Below, piece after piece: positions 33,411-43,827 of a DNA stretch of 64,000 bases. Location of the stretch: NCBI RefSeq assembly GCF_000143415.4, contig NW_003314261.1, positions 6,887,973 through 6,951,972 on the forward strand, in the 5' to 3' direction. Position 1 is the stretch's first letter. Every line of letters begins with the position of its first letter. Source of the DNA: Selaginella moellendorffii (lineage: Eukaryota; Streptophyta; Lycopodiopsida; Selaginellales; Selaginellaceae). Below the pieces are notes generated by a model that searched no databases, was not told the DNA's origin, and worked only from the letters and a program-made list of their open reading frames with translations. The position numbers and the translations under genes were made by a program.

Positions 33411-35800
33411 TTAGGCCACAGTGTAAGCTGGAGAGAACACCGTAAACGAGTACAAGGCAGCGGCAATCCCACAAGCACTCACAAGCGTTGCGATCCAGGC
33501 CATCACAAAAGCCATGGCCAGCTTCCAGTTGACATTCTACAGCAAAAAAGAGATTTTCTTGAGCACAAGAGGAAAATTAAAGAATGAGAGACGACCATTT
33601 CACTTACCTTGATGTTATCTGCGGCTCCAACGCCAACAATAGCGCCCACCACAACGTGTGTCGTCGAGACGGGAAGCTCTGTCCTTGACGCGAAGAGAAT
33701 CGTCGCCAAGGCACAGAATTGTGCGCTGTAACCCCGGGACGGCGTCATAAACGTCAGGCGGCCACCAAGGCACCGCGAAAGTTTCCATCCAAACAGTGCA
33801 AATCCAAGTGACACGCCTATCCCAGCCATTGCTAGGATCCAGACCTGAAGTACACAGCAAACGATCAGTGCTTTGTTTCTACGCTGCCGGGTCAAACTTA
33901 CATCGATATCCCGGTTTGGAACATCAGGCCGGTGATTAAATATCTGGACCACAGCAGCATACGGGCCCATGATGGCTGCAACATCGTTGGATCCATGCGC
34001 AAACCTGACACACACAACTGTATCTGAAACTCAAAATTTTTTATCAAACTTACGAGGCAACGCATGCTGTAAGGACTTGCAGAAAGCTGAATAGCTCTTC
34101 GACTTTGTCGTCGAACTTCTCAGCGAGTGCGTGGCGAACAATTACGTCGCGATCGTAGTCTATTTTCTGCGGAACAGAAAGGCTAGTAAGAAGGAGAACA
34201 TGCGAAATATGTAAACTTCTTACGTGGCTGATGGTGGCAGATTTGATTCTGTGAAGGAACTTCAGCACCTTCTGCCGGGCAGTCAGTTTTTTCGGACGTC
34301 TGATGCGCTTGAACGTCCTGTGCCTGTTAGGTGTTCGTGCTAGTAGTTGTCCAAAGGAGAGCTTGCCTGGTCCACACATAGGACTACACCTCACAGAGAC
34401 GTCCGGGCTTGCGTTACCCTCGTCTTCTCCTTCATAGACGGTGTCCAGTACTCTAAGCTGGTTGAATTGCTTTATCATCTCCTCCGGACTCATATCTTGC
34501 TCTTGTTGTTGTGTTGAATGATCTTGAGGCCCAGGCGGAGCTTCCTTTTCCGGTGCAACGGCGATGGCAATCGGTTGCGTAGGCTCCTCAGATACAGCGC
34601 TATCCTTATTAGTAGCGCGTAATTGTTTATGGACTAATGGCACAACAATCACCTGCAGGTAGAATAACTTGTAAGTTACTAAACATCAATACAAAAGAAA
34701 GAAATCGACTTACAAATGCCAATAAAGTAGCCAAAATGCCAGATAGCCCTGCAATAAGAGCTGCCCTCCCCGCAGGCCAGTCATGAAGACTGGATCTAGA
34801 GGCTCCCTGCCGTGGCCGTGCTTTGAAGTTAGAAAATTAAGAACGAAAATGACCGCGACTAACCTTGTATATGACAAAGAATATCAGCACCATAACTGTC
34901 AAGCCATAATACACCGGCATGAACTGGAGTATCCGCTTTCCCGCGTGCTCCGACCTCAAAAAGATCATCTTTGTAAACCCGAAAAAGAGGAAGGACGCGA
35001 CCGCAGCGATTAGAGGCGCTAGAAACCACGACAAGATAATCTCAAGCACTCCCCCGATATTCCCTGCGAGCTTATACCCGTCCTGAAGGACAACGATTTC
35101 ATTATCCGTAGCTAGAAAACTCACAACTAGGTACTTACAGGTCTTCCGTTCCAGTAGATCGCCTGTAGTCCTCGCGCTGTCAAAGCCATCCCAATGATGC
35201 CGCCAATCACGGCCAGAGTGGAAGAAACTGGTAGCTCTAAGTACGTTGCAAATGCCAGGCACACAGCTGCAAACACGTTCGTTAGTAGTTGAACCAAACG
35301 AAGATGCGATAGTTTACTTGCAGCTATTATGGCAATGAAGAGTCCCCACATAAAAAGCCCGGCATCAGGTGGCCTCTCTCTTAGTATCTGGTAGAGTGAA
35401 AGAAGAAGAAGAAAACCAAAGTTATAGCGACTCGAGAGCGTAGAAGAGCCGACTCACCAGATTAAATTGCATCGAATCGAGGTTCCGATCGCCCATGACC
35501 GTGGCGCCAATGAACTCCATCAGCGAAGCCATTACCGTTGCTTGGGTCATGGACAATGCTCCAGAGCCGATCGACGTGCCAAACTGTAGAGAGAAAACTA
35601 AGCTAGAATCGATTGTGTAAAAAAAAAGAGGGGGGGAAGAGCACTCTTACCGATGCCGCCACGTCGTTGGCGCCGGCAGCACAAGCCAAGGCGAAGGCCA
35701 CGAATCCTCCGAAGATAGTGATCCATCTGTAACAATCCCAATCCCTCATCACCGCCGCCGCGGGCCCATAAGCAGCCTGGAGAAGAGACCGAGCTGCCAT
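33411..35800 (-). CDS. PiT-family inorganic phosphate transporter (PHO4 type)
   Basis: Na+- or H+-coupled phosphate symporter of the PiT family. Eleven exons: 35800-35651, 35583-35458, 35387-35318, 35266-35139, 35082-34864, 34806-34714, 34652-34224, 34166-34054, 34004-33902, 33844-33608 and 33536-33411. The sum is 1794 nt, in frame, 597 residues. It contains the two diagnostic PiT repeats: GANDVAAS with GSGALSMTQATVMASLMEF (N-terminal), and FAHGSNDVAAIMGPYAAVVQ with STTHVVVGAIVGVG (C-terminal). A long hydrophilic loop (exon 7; Gln/Glu/Pro-rich, then RPKKLTARQK) separates the halves. The gene faces tail-to-tail against the PPR gene and head-to-head with the pseudouridine synthase. Confidence 0.95.
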
Positions 35801-36319
35801 GCCGGAAGAGCTCGCATGAATCCCGCCCTAGGGTCTCGGCGACGAAAGCACCGCGGACAGCGTAAATGCTTCGATCACTTTGGAAAAAGTCAGCTAGCTA
35901 CTCCCGTCACGCTTGCTGCTACCCGCGTTGTGGATCGATATTACGCTCTAACGCGCAGCGATCGATCGATCGATCCACCCCCCCAAGACCGCCCGGAGCT
36001 CGAAATCCACCAAGAAAACCAGAGATTCCGCCAAGCCAGAGCAAGAACAGGCTCCAAGAAAAGCGAAATCCCGCTAGAAAGATGCAAGAAATCGCCGATT
36101 CAAGCTCTACCCAGAAACGGCAAGACCTTCCCTAGATTCGCTGGAACGCGGAGCGCCAATGCGCCCTCTGTGCAATGCCGTAGGCGTAAGGAGACCCCAA
36201 CGGAGTTCTCAACGCGGTAAATTTTAGGAACAGTGACTTTTTTCCGCGCAGAGTATATTCTTCTCATCGGGGCTAAAGCCCTATTCCACTCTCTCTCTCT
36301 CTCTCTCTCGATCGAGTCG
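35801..36319. promoter_or_regulatory. Divergent intergenic region with ATCG and CT microsatellites
   Basis: 519 bp between the PiT start and the pseudouridine synthase start. It holds a GATCGATCGATCGAT run (35959-35976) and a CTCTCTCT run (about 36291-36310) just before the latter ATG. No other gene. It acts as the shared upstream region of the divergent pair. Confidence 0.55.
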
Positions 36320-38093
36320 ATGGAAAGCGCGGTTCCTCCCGGATTGGCGCTTGCCGGTAAGCTAGAATCTCTCAATCGTCATCGCCTGGCCTACATTTCT
36401 CTCCCGATCTCCAGGAGCGATGGGGAGAGCTGGAATTTTTGGCAGGCGCTTCAGCAGCGCCGCATTGGCCGCGCTCAGTAATCCGGATTGTGGCGCTACG
36501 AGGAAGAAGAAGGTCGCAATGTGGATTGGATACGTTGGAACAGGCTACAAAGGCAAGTTTTTCTTTTGACGTTCTTCCAATGTTTGAGCCTTTGTTTGTA
36601 TTGGTCTTCCTCTCAAGGCTTGCAACTTCATGGAGATCATCCAAGTAAGTTCTCAAGTCACTGTTCCTTGTTCTTGGAGCTTAGTGCTCTCAATAGTTCC
36701 TTGACAGCCATAGAGGCCGATCTAGACAAAGCTATTTACAAGGCTGGAGGGATTCTCGACAGCAACTACGGCCACCATATGAAGGTCGGTTGGGCGAGAA
36801 GCAGTAGAACTGACAAGGGGGTACGTAACTCTCTTTTGAGCTTTGCTTTTCGTGCGTGTTTCCTATCGTTTTTCTTTAGGTGCATTCACTAGCTACAGTG
36901 ATATCCCTGAAAATGGAGCTGCCTATAGATGCTTGGAGAGACGACCCTGGTGGAATCGAGATCGCAGACATGATAAATCGCCATCTTCCACAATGTATAC
37001 GCGTTTTTGGAGTCGTCCCAGTAAGCAAGTTAGTAAGCAAGTTAGTTTTGGGTTCTTTGTTTGTTTACTTTTGTTTAAGAGTGTAGCTTGCGACTTGTTT
37101 GCAGAACTTTTCGTCCCAGGATGGCATGCTCTGAAAGGTCTTACGACTACTTCCTTCCGGCGCTGTGCGTGGGAATCAATCAAAGGGTATCCACTTGTGA
37201 GATTAAACAACTCCTGGAACAGTTCAGGCTCCAGCTAAAGCTGTTTGAGGTGCGTTGCTTAAAATTGACGCATTCTTTCTCTGTGAACGCGAACTTCTCC
37301 TGTTACAGGGCGAGCACCCGTTTCACAACTACACTATACGGCGCAACTATGGAAAACCAAAACAACAAGATCTCAACTGGCGTACGAGAACTCCCATAGC
37401 GGCGGATAATTCTTCTTCTTCTTCTGAAGAAGAAGACGAGGATGGAGATGCCGACGAGCCACGGCTTCGGGTCCAACAGAAGCCTAGTCCTGCATACTGG
37501 CTGCAGGAACTGGATCCGACAGACAGGATCACGGCACAACATTACAGAAAGATCATCAGGTGCTCTTGTGGTGATATAGAAAAGTTCGGAGACACGCTTG
37601 CTCTCAGAGTCAGTGTTACGGGCGCTTCTTTCATGGTTCACCAGGTACGCACCTTCTTTCCTATTTTCGATTTTGTTTTTGTTTAGACATCTGGAAACTC
37701 TTGCAGATACGAAAAATGATCGGAACGGCTGTTGCTGTGACCCGAAAGTTGCTACCTCCGGACATAATCCAAATGTCTCTCTGCAGGCATTCACGGATTG
37801 TCCTGCCAATAGCACCTTGTGAAGGCCTGACACTCGCCTCCAGTAAGTTTTGTTCCCAACACAGTACATCTCATGCCATCAACTTGAGTAGCCTCGGATG
37901 CCAAAGAAGGGAGGCCTTTTGGAAAGACCACGTTTTCCTGGAGATTGTCAAGGCCATGAGGAGTGAGAGGGATCCTTGGAACAAGTGGTGCGAAGCAATG
38001 GACTCGTATTGTTATCTCCCCGAGCCAAATGTAAGCTCTCTTCGTGATGCGTGGTTAGACTGGAAGAAACAGCGAAATGCATGCCTTATGTAA
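36320..38093 (+). CDS. tRNA pseudouridine synthase (PUS1/TruA family)
   Basis: Isomerises uridine to pseudouridine in tRNA, and possibly snRNA or mRNA. Exons 36320-36356, 36415-36552, 36618-36644, 36708-36820, 36880-37028, 37105-37249, 37309-37644 and 37707-38093 total 1332 nt, 443 residues, in frame. Signatures: WIGYVGTGYKGLQLHGDHP, then TIEADLDKAIYKAGGI. SSRTDKGVHS contains the catalytic Asp. FRPRMACSERSYDYFLPA, GEHPFHNYT and FMVHQIRKMIGTAVAV follow. A Ser/Glu-rich acidic insert (SSSSSEEEDEDGDADE) lies in exon 7. Intron 2 begins GCAAGT (GC-AG). The exon 5 donor lies in a 12-bp tandem repeat with two possible sites. Confidence 0.93.
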
Positions 38094-40058
38094 GACAATC
38101 TACAACTTGTTACCCTTGGTATCTCCAGCTCTTTGGCCTTGTTACACTTTGTGTGTCATTTTTACTTCGTTTTGTTGTCAACAAACTTAAGCTAAAACAA
38201 ATTAGGCCTTACTCTCCAAAGTTTTTCTTTGGTTGGGAACCAGCTTGGGTAGTTGTTTGTAGTGAGTTTGTTGGCAAGTTGCTCTAGCTAGATGGGCTCC
38301 AATCCTTATGGTTAATTTTAATAATGTGTTGCATTATATCTTTCAAAAAACTGCCAGTAAAGTTTTCAGTTTTCAGGCTGATTTACTAGACCTACATTAT
38401 CAATTTCCTTTTTGTGGTATGCTTTTTTTATAACTTCTATTAAATCTTGAATCTTAAAAATAATTCCATTAAATCAAGTAACAAAATAGATGAATTTTAA
38501 ATCAAGTAGCAATAGTTGTTATATTTTTTAAATGTTATATACTACCATTTTATCTCATTCTAAAATTTACAAAGTTGTAAGCTCTTGAGTTTGGACTTCT
38601 TGAAAGGTCTTGAGTTTGGACTTCCCAAGAGGTCACCCAACCTAATACTATTCAAACTCAAAGATGCTTAACCCTAAATATCCTAAGACTCTTAACTAAT
38701 TGGAAAAGGGGGTGCATTCTTATTCATGGGCCCTTTCCCTCTATATTTGAACCTTATGAATTGTCTCTCAAATCATTCTCTTTGGTTGCTTACAAAAGTT
38801 TGATAAGTTTGATAATTATATTGACAATATTCATATAAACACTAGAACATTAATTCAATTAAATTTTAAATTGAAAGTTTTAACTCAAAATCAAGTCATT
38901 GTTTATGACTTAAAATTGAAATCATAATTTTAAACTTCTCTTTTCTTATTTAAAATTCTAATTAGTTAATATTTAGTTTTAATATTTAAAGTTGTTACTA
39001 GCAATACTAGTAACATAGCAGTTAAGATAAAGCATACTTAGGGTGATGATATTTCTATAGTGGATAACTTTTTATAACATCTTTATAATTTCTCTAATTA
39101 ACATTATATTTTTAGATGTCATTTTCTACCATTAAAGTTATCTCTAAACTACAAAAATAGTAATTGTGCAAAAAGTAAAAAAAAAATCATATCTTTTTGT
39201 ATGTTTCAAATTTTCCTTGGTACCCTAATGCAAGAGAATTTAATTCTCACTAAGAGTTTTTTTTACATTACATTTTCTTGACATTTATGTTAGAACTATG
39301 ACTATGTGCTAGTTAGATGAGTAAGTTATAACCAATAAGCTATTCTTGACATTTATGTTAGAACTATGACTGTGTGCTAATTAGATGAGTAAGTTATAAC
39401 CAATAAGCTAAATAAAAGTAATAACAAGTATATATTGCACAACTATAGTTATAAAAATGCATATATGTTAAATAATTAAAAGAAGTTTTACAAATTAGAC
39501 AATATAAAGTGAAATGGCATTTAAAAGAGAAAAACATGTGAAGAATAGTAAAATAAATAAGCATTAAGCACTATATATGTATATTTTCTATTTTTAATTT
39601 AGATTTAATTTTTATCAAAGATAAAGATAAAAATACGAAATCTTTTTATAACAGCTAATGAACATTCTGTAATATGATAAATTGATTCATTGTGTGCATT
39701 GATAAATTAAAAAATTGTTTGAAATGTTATTTACAATGTTAGATTTATTATATTTTATATTTTACTTCATTCCTAATTAAAATAAGTGTTTTAGAATATA
39801 CTTTAATCATTTATAATTTTAAAAATAAACTCTTTGTAGCTAAAATTTTTTGTAACACATTTCAACTGAAACTTTTTTGTTCCAAAAATAATTCCAATTT
39901 TTATTATTATCCAATTCTCCAATTCTAATTTTGTTTGCAGAAAATACCATGAAAGTCATATTGTGGAAGAGCTCCAAAACATGGTTTCGCTTAGCAACAA
40001 GAACCAAAAAACTCTGTTGCTCAAAACTTCATCTGGACCAGTTGTCATATTTACATGC
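38094..40058. other. AT-rich intergenic region
   Basis: Long AT-rich stretch between two tail-to-tail genes (3' ends at 38093 and 40059). No open frame worth calling. 38300-39930 is about three-quarters A+T by eye and contains a 68-bp tandem duplication. It may be decayed transposon sequence, but no diagnostic motif is visible. Confidence 0.5.
39275..39410. repeat. 68-bp tandem duplication
   Basis: 39275-39342 and 39343-39410 are near-identical copies, starting TTCTTGACATTTATGTTAGA and ending CCAATAAGCTA, differing at two positions by eye (ACTATGTG versus ACTGTGTG, and TGCTAG versus TGCTAA). Recent local duplication in AT-rich DNA. Confidence 0.9.
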
Positions 40059-42104
40059 TCACGAGCTAATCTTAATCTCTGCTGCCATTGCTGGGCCTAA
40101 AGAGAGTGAAGTTGCGATATCATCATCTCTCTGCTCTTCAGTCCTCTGAAAAGTTAATTAACCCATGAGACGTCAGGAAGTGCGAGCTCACTTACTTCAT
40201 CAAACTTTGGTCTCTTGACAACCGGTTCTTCAGATGGTGGCAGCTTCCTATTTAGTCAATCAATGGCATTTTTTCAGGGGACTGAAAGCTTGAAGGATTT
40301 TTCGATACAAACCTGCTGATGAAATCGAGTTCTTGTTTCGGGAGCCTCTGCCTGTGTACGTCTCCCTCGCCTTCGGAGTCTGAATCAACTGGTTCCCCAT
40401 TCCACACTCCTGGCTTAGGCTTTGTTGGCCGTGCATCAGCGTCATTCTCCTCCTGAAAGCTACACAATGTTAATAACAGTTCTGGAATTTCAAAAGACAT
40501 CAAGACCATTTCCTCGCCAGGCTCCATATCCGGTGGCCTTTCGTAGAACGGAACACTAGGAGCATGTTGGAGCTTCGAAATGTTCTCAAGAAGTTGTTGC
40601 CTGTAAGACATCATACAAAGTGAGCAAACAAAGTCTTTCCAGTTACAAAAGGGAAATACCTGAGACTGTCCAAATACTCCGGAGAATTAGCATTCTCCTT
40701 GTTGCTGGCCGGCACGAGCAACGTATACTCCGGACCAAAGTACTCGTAGTAATCGTTGTAAGGCATCTGGTTCTCGAGCTCGACTCCAACAGCAACACCC
40801 GTCTGATAAGAAAAAAAGAATTAAGAAACCACCAAAACGAGAGGAAAGGAGTTCTTACCTCGTAGCACCAACACCTTGCAACGTTTCTTACCGTGTATCC
40901 TCCCCCTCCAACCAAGAGCAGAGGTACATTAAAAGAACGCACGAATCTCACGCACTCGGCGTGACCCTTTACCGAGAGGTTGAAGCAGCCGAGACGATCT
41001 CCCGAGAGAGAGTCGGCACCACACTGCAAGACAATCGCCCCCGGCTGGTAAACCTCCATGACTTTGCTTATCACCGGCTTGAACAGCCGCTGGTAGCTCT
41101 CGTCGTCGATCCCCTCGTTAAGCGGTACGTTGACGGAGTAATACTTCCCTTTCCCGTGGCCGACATCCCGGAGATCGCCAGTCCCCGGGAAGAAGTCGCC
41201 AAACTTGTGGAAAGATACCGTCATGACTCTGTCGGTGGTGTAGAAGGCCTCCTCGACACCGTCGCCGTGGTGAACATCGATGTCGATGTAGAGCACGCGC
41301 TGCGAAGCGGAAACGTTTAAGCTTTAGATCCAAGAGAAGCCAGAAAGACCAGTCACAGTGATAGAGCGCAACAAATAGAGACCATTAACAAACGAAGTTT
41401 AGAACAAGAGGGCAAAAGCATGATGAACCGCTACACAAGGAACGGAGAAAAGACAAACCATTGACGAAGTCTACATTCGACAAGGAAGACAAGAAGTCTT
41501 CAAGAAAAAAATGCAAAAACTGGCCAGCATCCAAAGAAAGAACAAAAAGGAAACTTAAAGCTTTGCGTACCTGGTGTTGCTTGAGGAGCTCCAGGATCGC
41601 AAGAACAATGTCATTCACGTAGCAAAACCCGGACGCCTCACACTTTTTCGCGTGATGCAGTCCGCCGGACCAGTTGATGGCGATGTCGGATCGATTCGTG
41701 TTCAGGCGCACGGCCCCTCCGACCGACCCCCCGGTATACATCTGGCAGAAGCTATACAACCCATCGAACACCGGGCAGTCCTCGCCGACGTTGAATCGCT
41801 TCAAGACTTTGGCGAACTCCTGCTGCGTCTCGGGCGTGACTTGCTTGAGGAAATCCACGTAATCGTCGGCGTGGAACTTGCAGAGATCCTTGTCGCGCGC
41901 GCGGAATGGCTCCACGACCTCCATCTTGAGGTGGAGGCCGTAGTGCACCAAAAGGCTGTGCGTCATTCGCATCCGGTGAGGCTTCATCGGGTGGCCCTGC
42001 CCGTAGTAGTAATTGCCCACCTCCGGATCGTAAAAGTAGGAGACGCGCCGCTTGGATCCATCGCCCCCGACGCTGCCGGCCAGAGAATTGCCGCTCCCAT
42101 CCAT
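40059..42104 (-). CDS. Class I (RPD3-type) histone deacetylase
   Basis: Nuclear Zn-dependent lysine deacetylase. Exons 42104-41571, 41299-40859, 40802-40660, 40600-40313, 40247-40196 and 40145-40059 total 1545 nt, in frame (514 residues). Signatures: [20 protein letters not shown] and [34 protein letters not shown] carries the active-site His pair. [16 protein letters not shown] holds Zn ligands. [19 protein letters not shown] and [17 protein letters not shown] follow. [13 protein letters not shown] marks the plant HDA6/HDA19-like C-terminus, which ends in an acidic tail plus [18 protein letters not shown] 54-nt in-frame GTCTTG to TTTCAG stretch inside exon 4 could be a retained intron, giving 496 residues if removed. 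Last-exon choice is less certain. Confidence 0.93.
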
Positions 42105-42120
42105 CTACACGCTAACCTTA

Positions 42121-42133
42121 CTAAAACCCTAAA
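42121..42133. promoter_or_regulatory. Telo-box-like AAACCCTA upstream of histone deacetylase
   Basis: CTAAAACCCTAAA just before the histone deacetylase ATG (which is at 42104 on the minus strand) contains the AAACCCTA telo-box found in many plant promoters and leaders. Similar motifs occur at 21582-21590 upstream of the HAK gene. Short motif, so chance occurrence is possible. Confidence 0.35.
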
Positions 42134-42338
42134 CTCTGGAAACCACGCCTCCCTCTTAAACGAGAATATTCTTTATGTTAGAAAACTTTTACCCCCTAAG
42201 TGAAACTTCCAGAATTTTCTAAAATCGTTTTAACTACCCCAGTTTAAATTTGTTTTATTACATATAAGTTAAGTCTTTTACAAATCAATTTCGTTGATAC
42301 ATCAAAGCAAAAAGATTCTAGGAGATTTTACTCTGAGA

Positions 42339-43490
42339 TCAATGTGGGCAGACCTTTGCAAAAGCGTCGATGATGGTGGGATGGAGCTTTGGAGCGTTGA
42401 GGGAGAGGTAGCAGTTCAAGAGATTGACGAGCTCGCGGTCGCCTTTGATGTTCTTGGCCTTGATCATCTCGATCATCGAGTCCTGGAAATCCCGGAATGG
42501 ATCCTCCGACTGCTTCACGATCGCAACATTGCCCAGAGGGGCCGGCGAATTCTTCTTCTCGTTTGCTGCCGCCGCTCGTAGCTTCATGGCGCTGGGGGAC
42601 GACGGCATTCTTCGTTCTAGCACAGCGGACGAACGCCTCATCGGCTTCTCGTGGCACCGGCTGGGGGAGATCCGGGGAGAGATCCTCGAGCTTCTTTTGC
42701 TGGAAGTAGTGCTAGATGCTGGCGAAGACATTGCTGATGATCTGGGGGTCTCTAGCAGCGGGACGCTCTCGATCGTATCCAGAAGATCGTCGCGATCGTG
42801 CCGGCAGGACAACCTCGAGATGCTCCTGGCGACGATCAAGCTCGTCTCTCTGGAAACTCGGCAGGTTTCTTTGCAAGCCATCAAGTTTGGCGTCGAAGTT
42901 GATGAGCTCTGCTGGGAAGAACTCCTGGGCTTGTCGGAGTTTGGAGAAGAGAATCCATCGGCAGTGATGTAAGATGTGGAGGAGCTCTCGCCCGAGCTGC
43001 GTCCCGGGCACACGGCGGAGGGACTTATCGATTCCTTGCTCGTGTTGAGCGACGAATCAAACGGGCTCTCCTTCGTCTTCTTCGATCTGCCAAAGAGAAG
43101 AGCCTTGATAGTCGATGTCCACTTCTTTCCACTGATCTTTTTCTCGCTTAAATCCACCAGTGGATAACTCCACGGCTCGAGATTTTCCGCGAGAATTTCG
43201 TGGCTCAAGCTCGAGCTCTTCGTCTTCATCCCCAGCCTGTTCTTGCCGACGATACGCACAAGCGACCGCCAGAATCTCGACGGGGCCGGATCTTTCTCCG
43301 CGGGTTTCCCCGCAGCAAGATCGAAATCCTCCGACCCTGGCCTTGGAGAGGGAAAAAAATCGAAAGCAAGAACCTGGAATGCCCCGACCTCGCGAGAATC
43401 GGGCTTCTGAGCCACGGATTGGCCTCCCTCGCCGCCTGGAGGCGCGCTGATGCTTGCACGGGGCTTCTTGGACCGGGCAAAAGATTCCAT
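42339..43490 (-). CDS. OVATE family protein (transcriptional repressor)
   Basis: Single exon, 383 residues. The C-terminal OVATE domain is clear: KQSEDPFRDFQDSMIEMIKA, then DRELVNLLNCYLSLNAPKLH and PTIIDAFAKV. The first 300 residues are Ser/Arg/Pro-rich with a central basic segment (KKWTSTIKALLFGRSKKTKE), as is common in the family. OVATE proteins interact with TALE homeodomain factors and repress transcription. The stop lies 234 bp from the histone deacetylase start; both are on the minus strand. The 43491-43827 interval to the next gene has no coding signal. Confidence 0.9.
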   Translation of the reverse strand: MESFARSKKPRASISAPPGGEGGQSVAQKPDSREVGAFQVLAFDFFPSPRPGSEDFDLAAGKPAEKDPAPSRFWRSLVRIVGKNRLGMKTKSSSLSHEILAENLEPWSYPLVDLSEKKISGKKWTSTIKALLFGRSKKTKESPFDSSLNTSKESISPSAVCPGRSSGESSSTSYITADGFSSPNSDKPRSSSQQSSSTSTPNLMACKETCRVSRETSLIVARSISRLSCRHDRDDLLDTIESVPLLETPRSSAMSSPASSTTSSKRSSRISPRISPSRCHEKPMRRSSAVLERRMPSSPSAMKLRAAAANEKKNSPAPLGNVAIVKQSEDPFRDFQDSMIEMIKAKNIKGDRELVNLLNCYLSLNAPKLHPTIIDAFAKVCPH

Positions 43491-43827
43491 TCGTCTGCCC
43501 TGCTGCTCGATCTAGGCGGCCAGCAGCGGCTACTTCTATCCTGCGATCGGGAGAATCAAGCGCAGCAAGAAAGATCCAAATGCAGGCCTTGGCGAGCGTT
43601 GAATCCCGCGCTGTAGGCGCCGGCGCCACTGCTCTGTTCTACCGCTCTAGCCCTAAAAGAGGTAAACGGCACAAAAGGCATATTCTTTATTCTTTTCGCA
43701 TCTTTTGCTATATCTAATGTTTGGAGAGATTTGCGAGCTTTCTTGGACTGGAAGAAGTCTGCGAAGAACAGTGGTTGTGAAGAACAAATACTTGCATTGT
43801 TTTTGGTGTTCTTACCAGATGAGAGAC

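Noticed and set aside
38094-40058. Plus-strand frame at 39931-40149 as a gene
   Set aside because: It overlaps the antisense of the last histone deacetylase exons and has no independent support.
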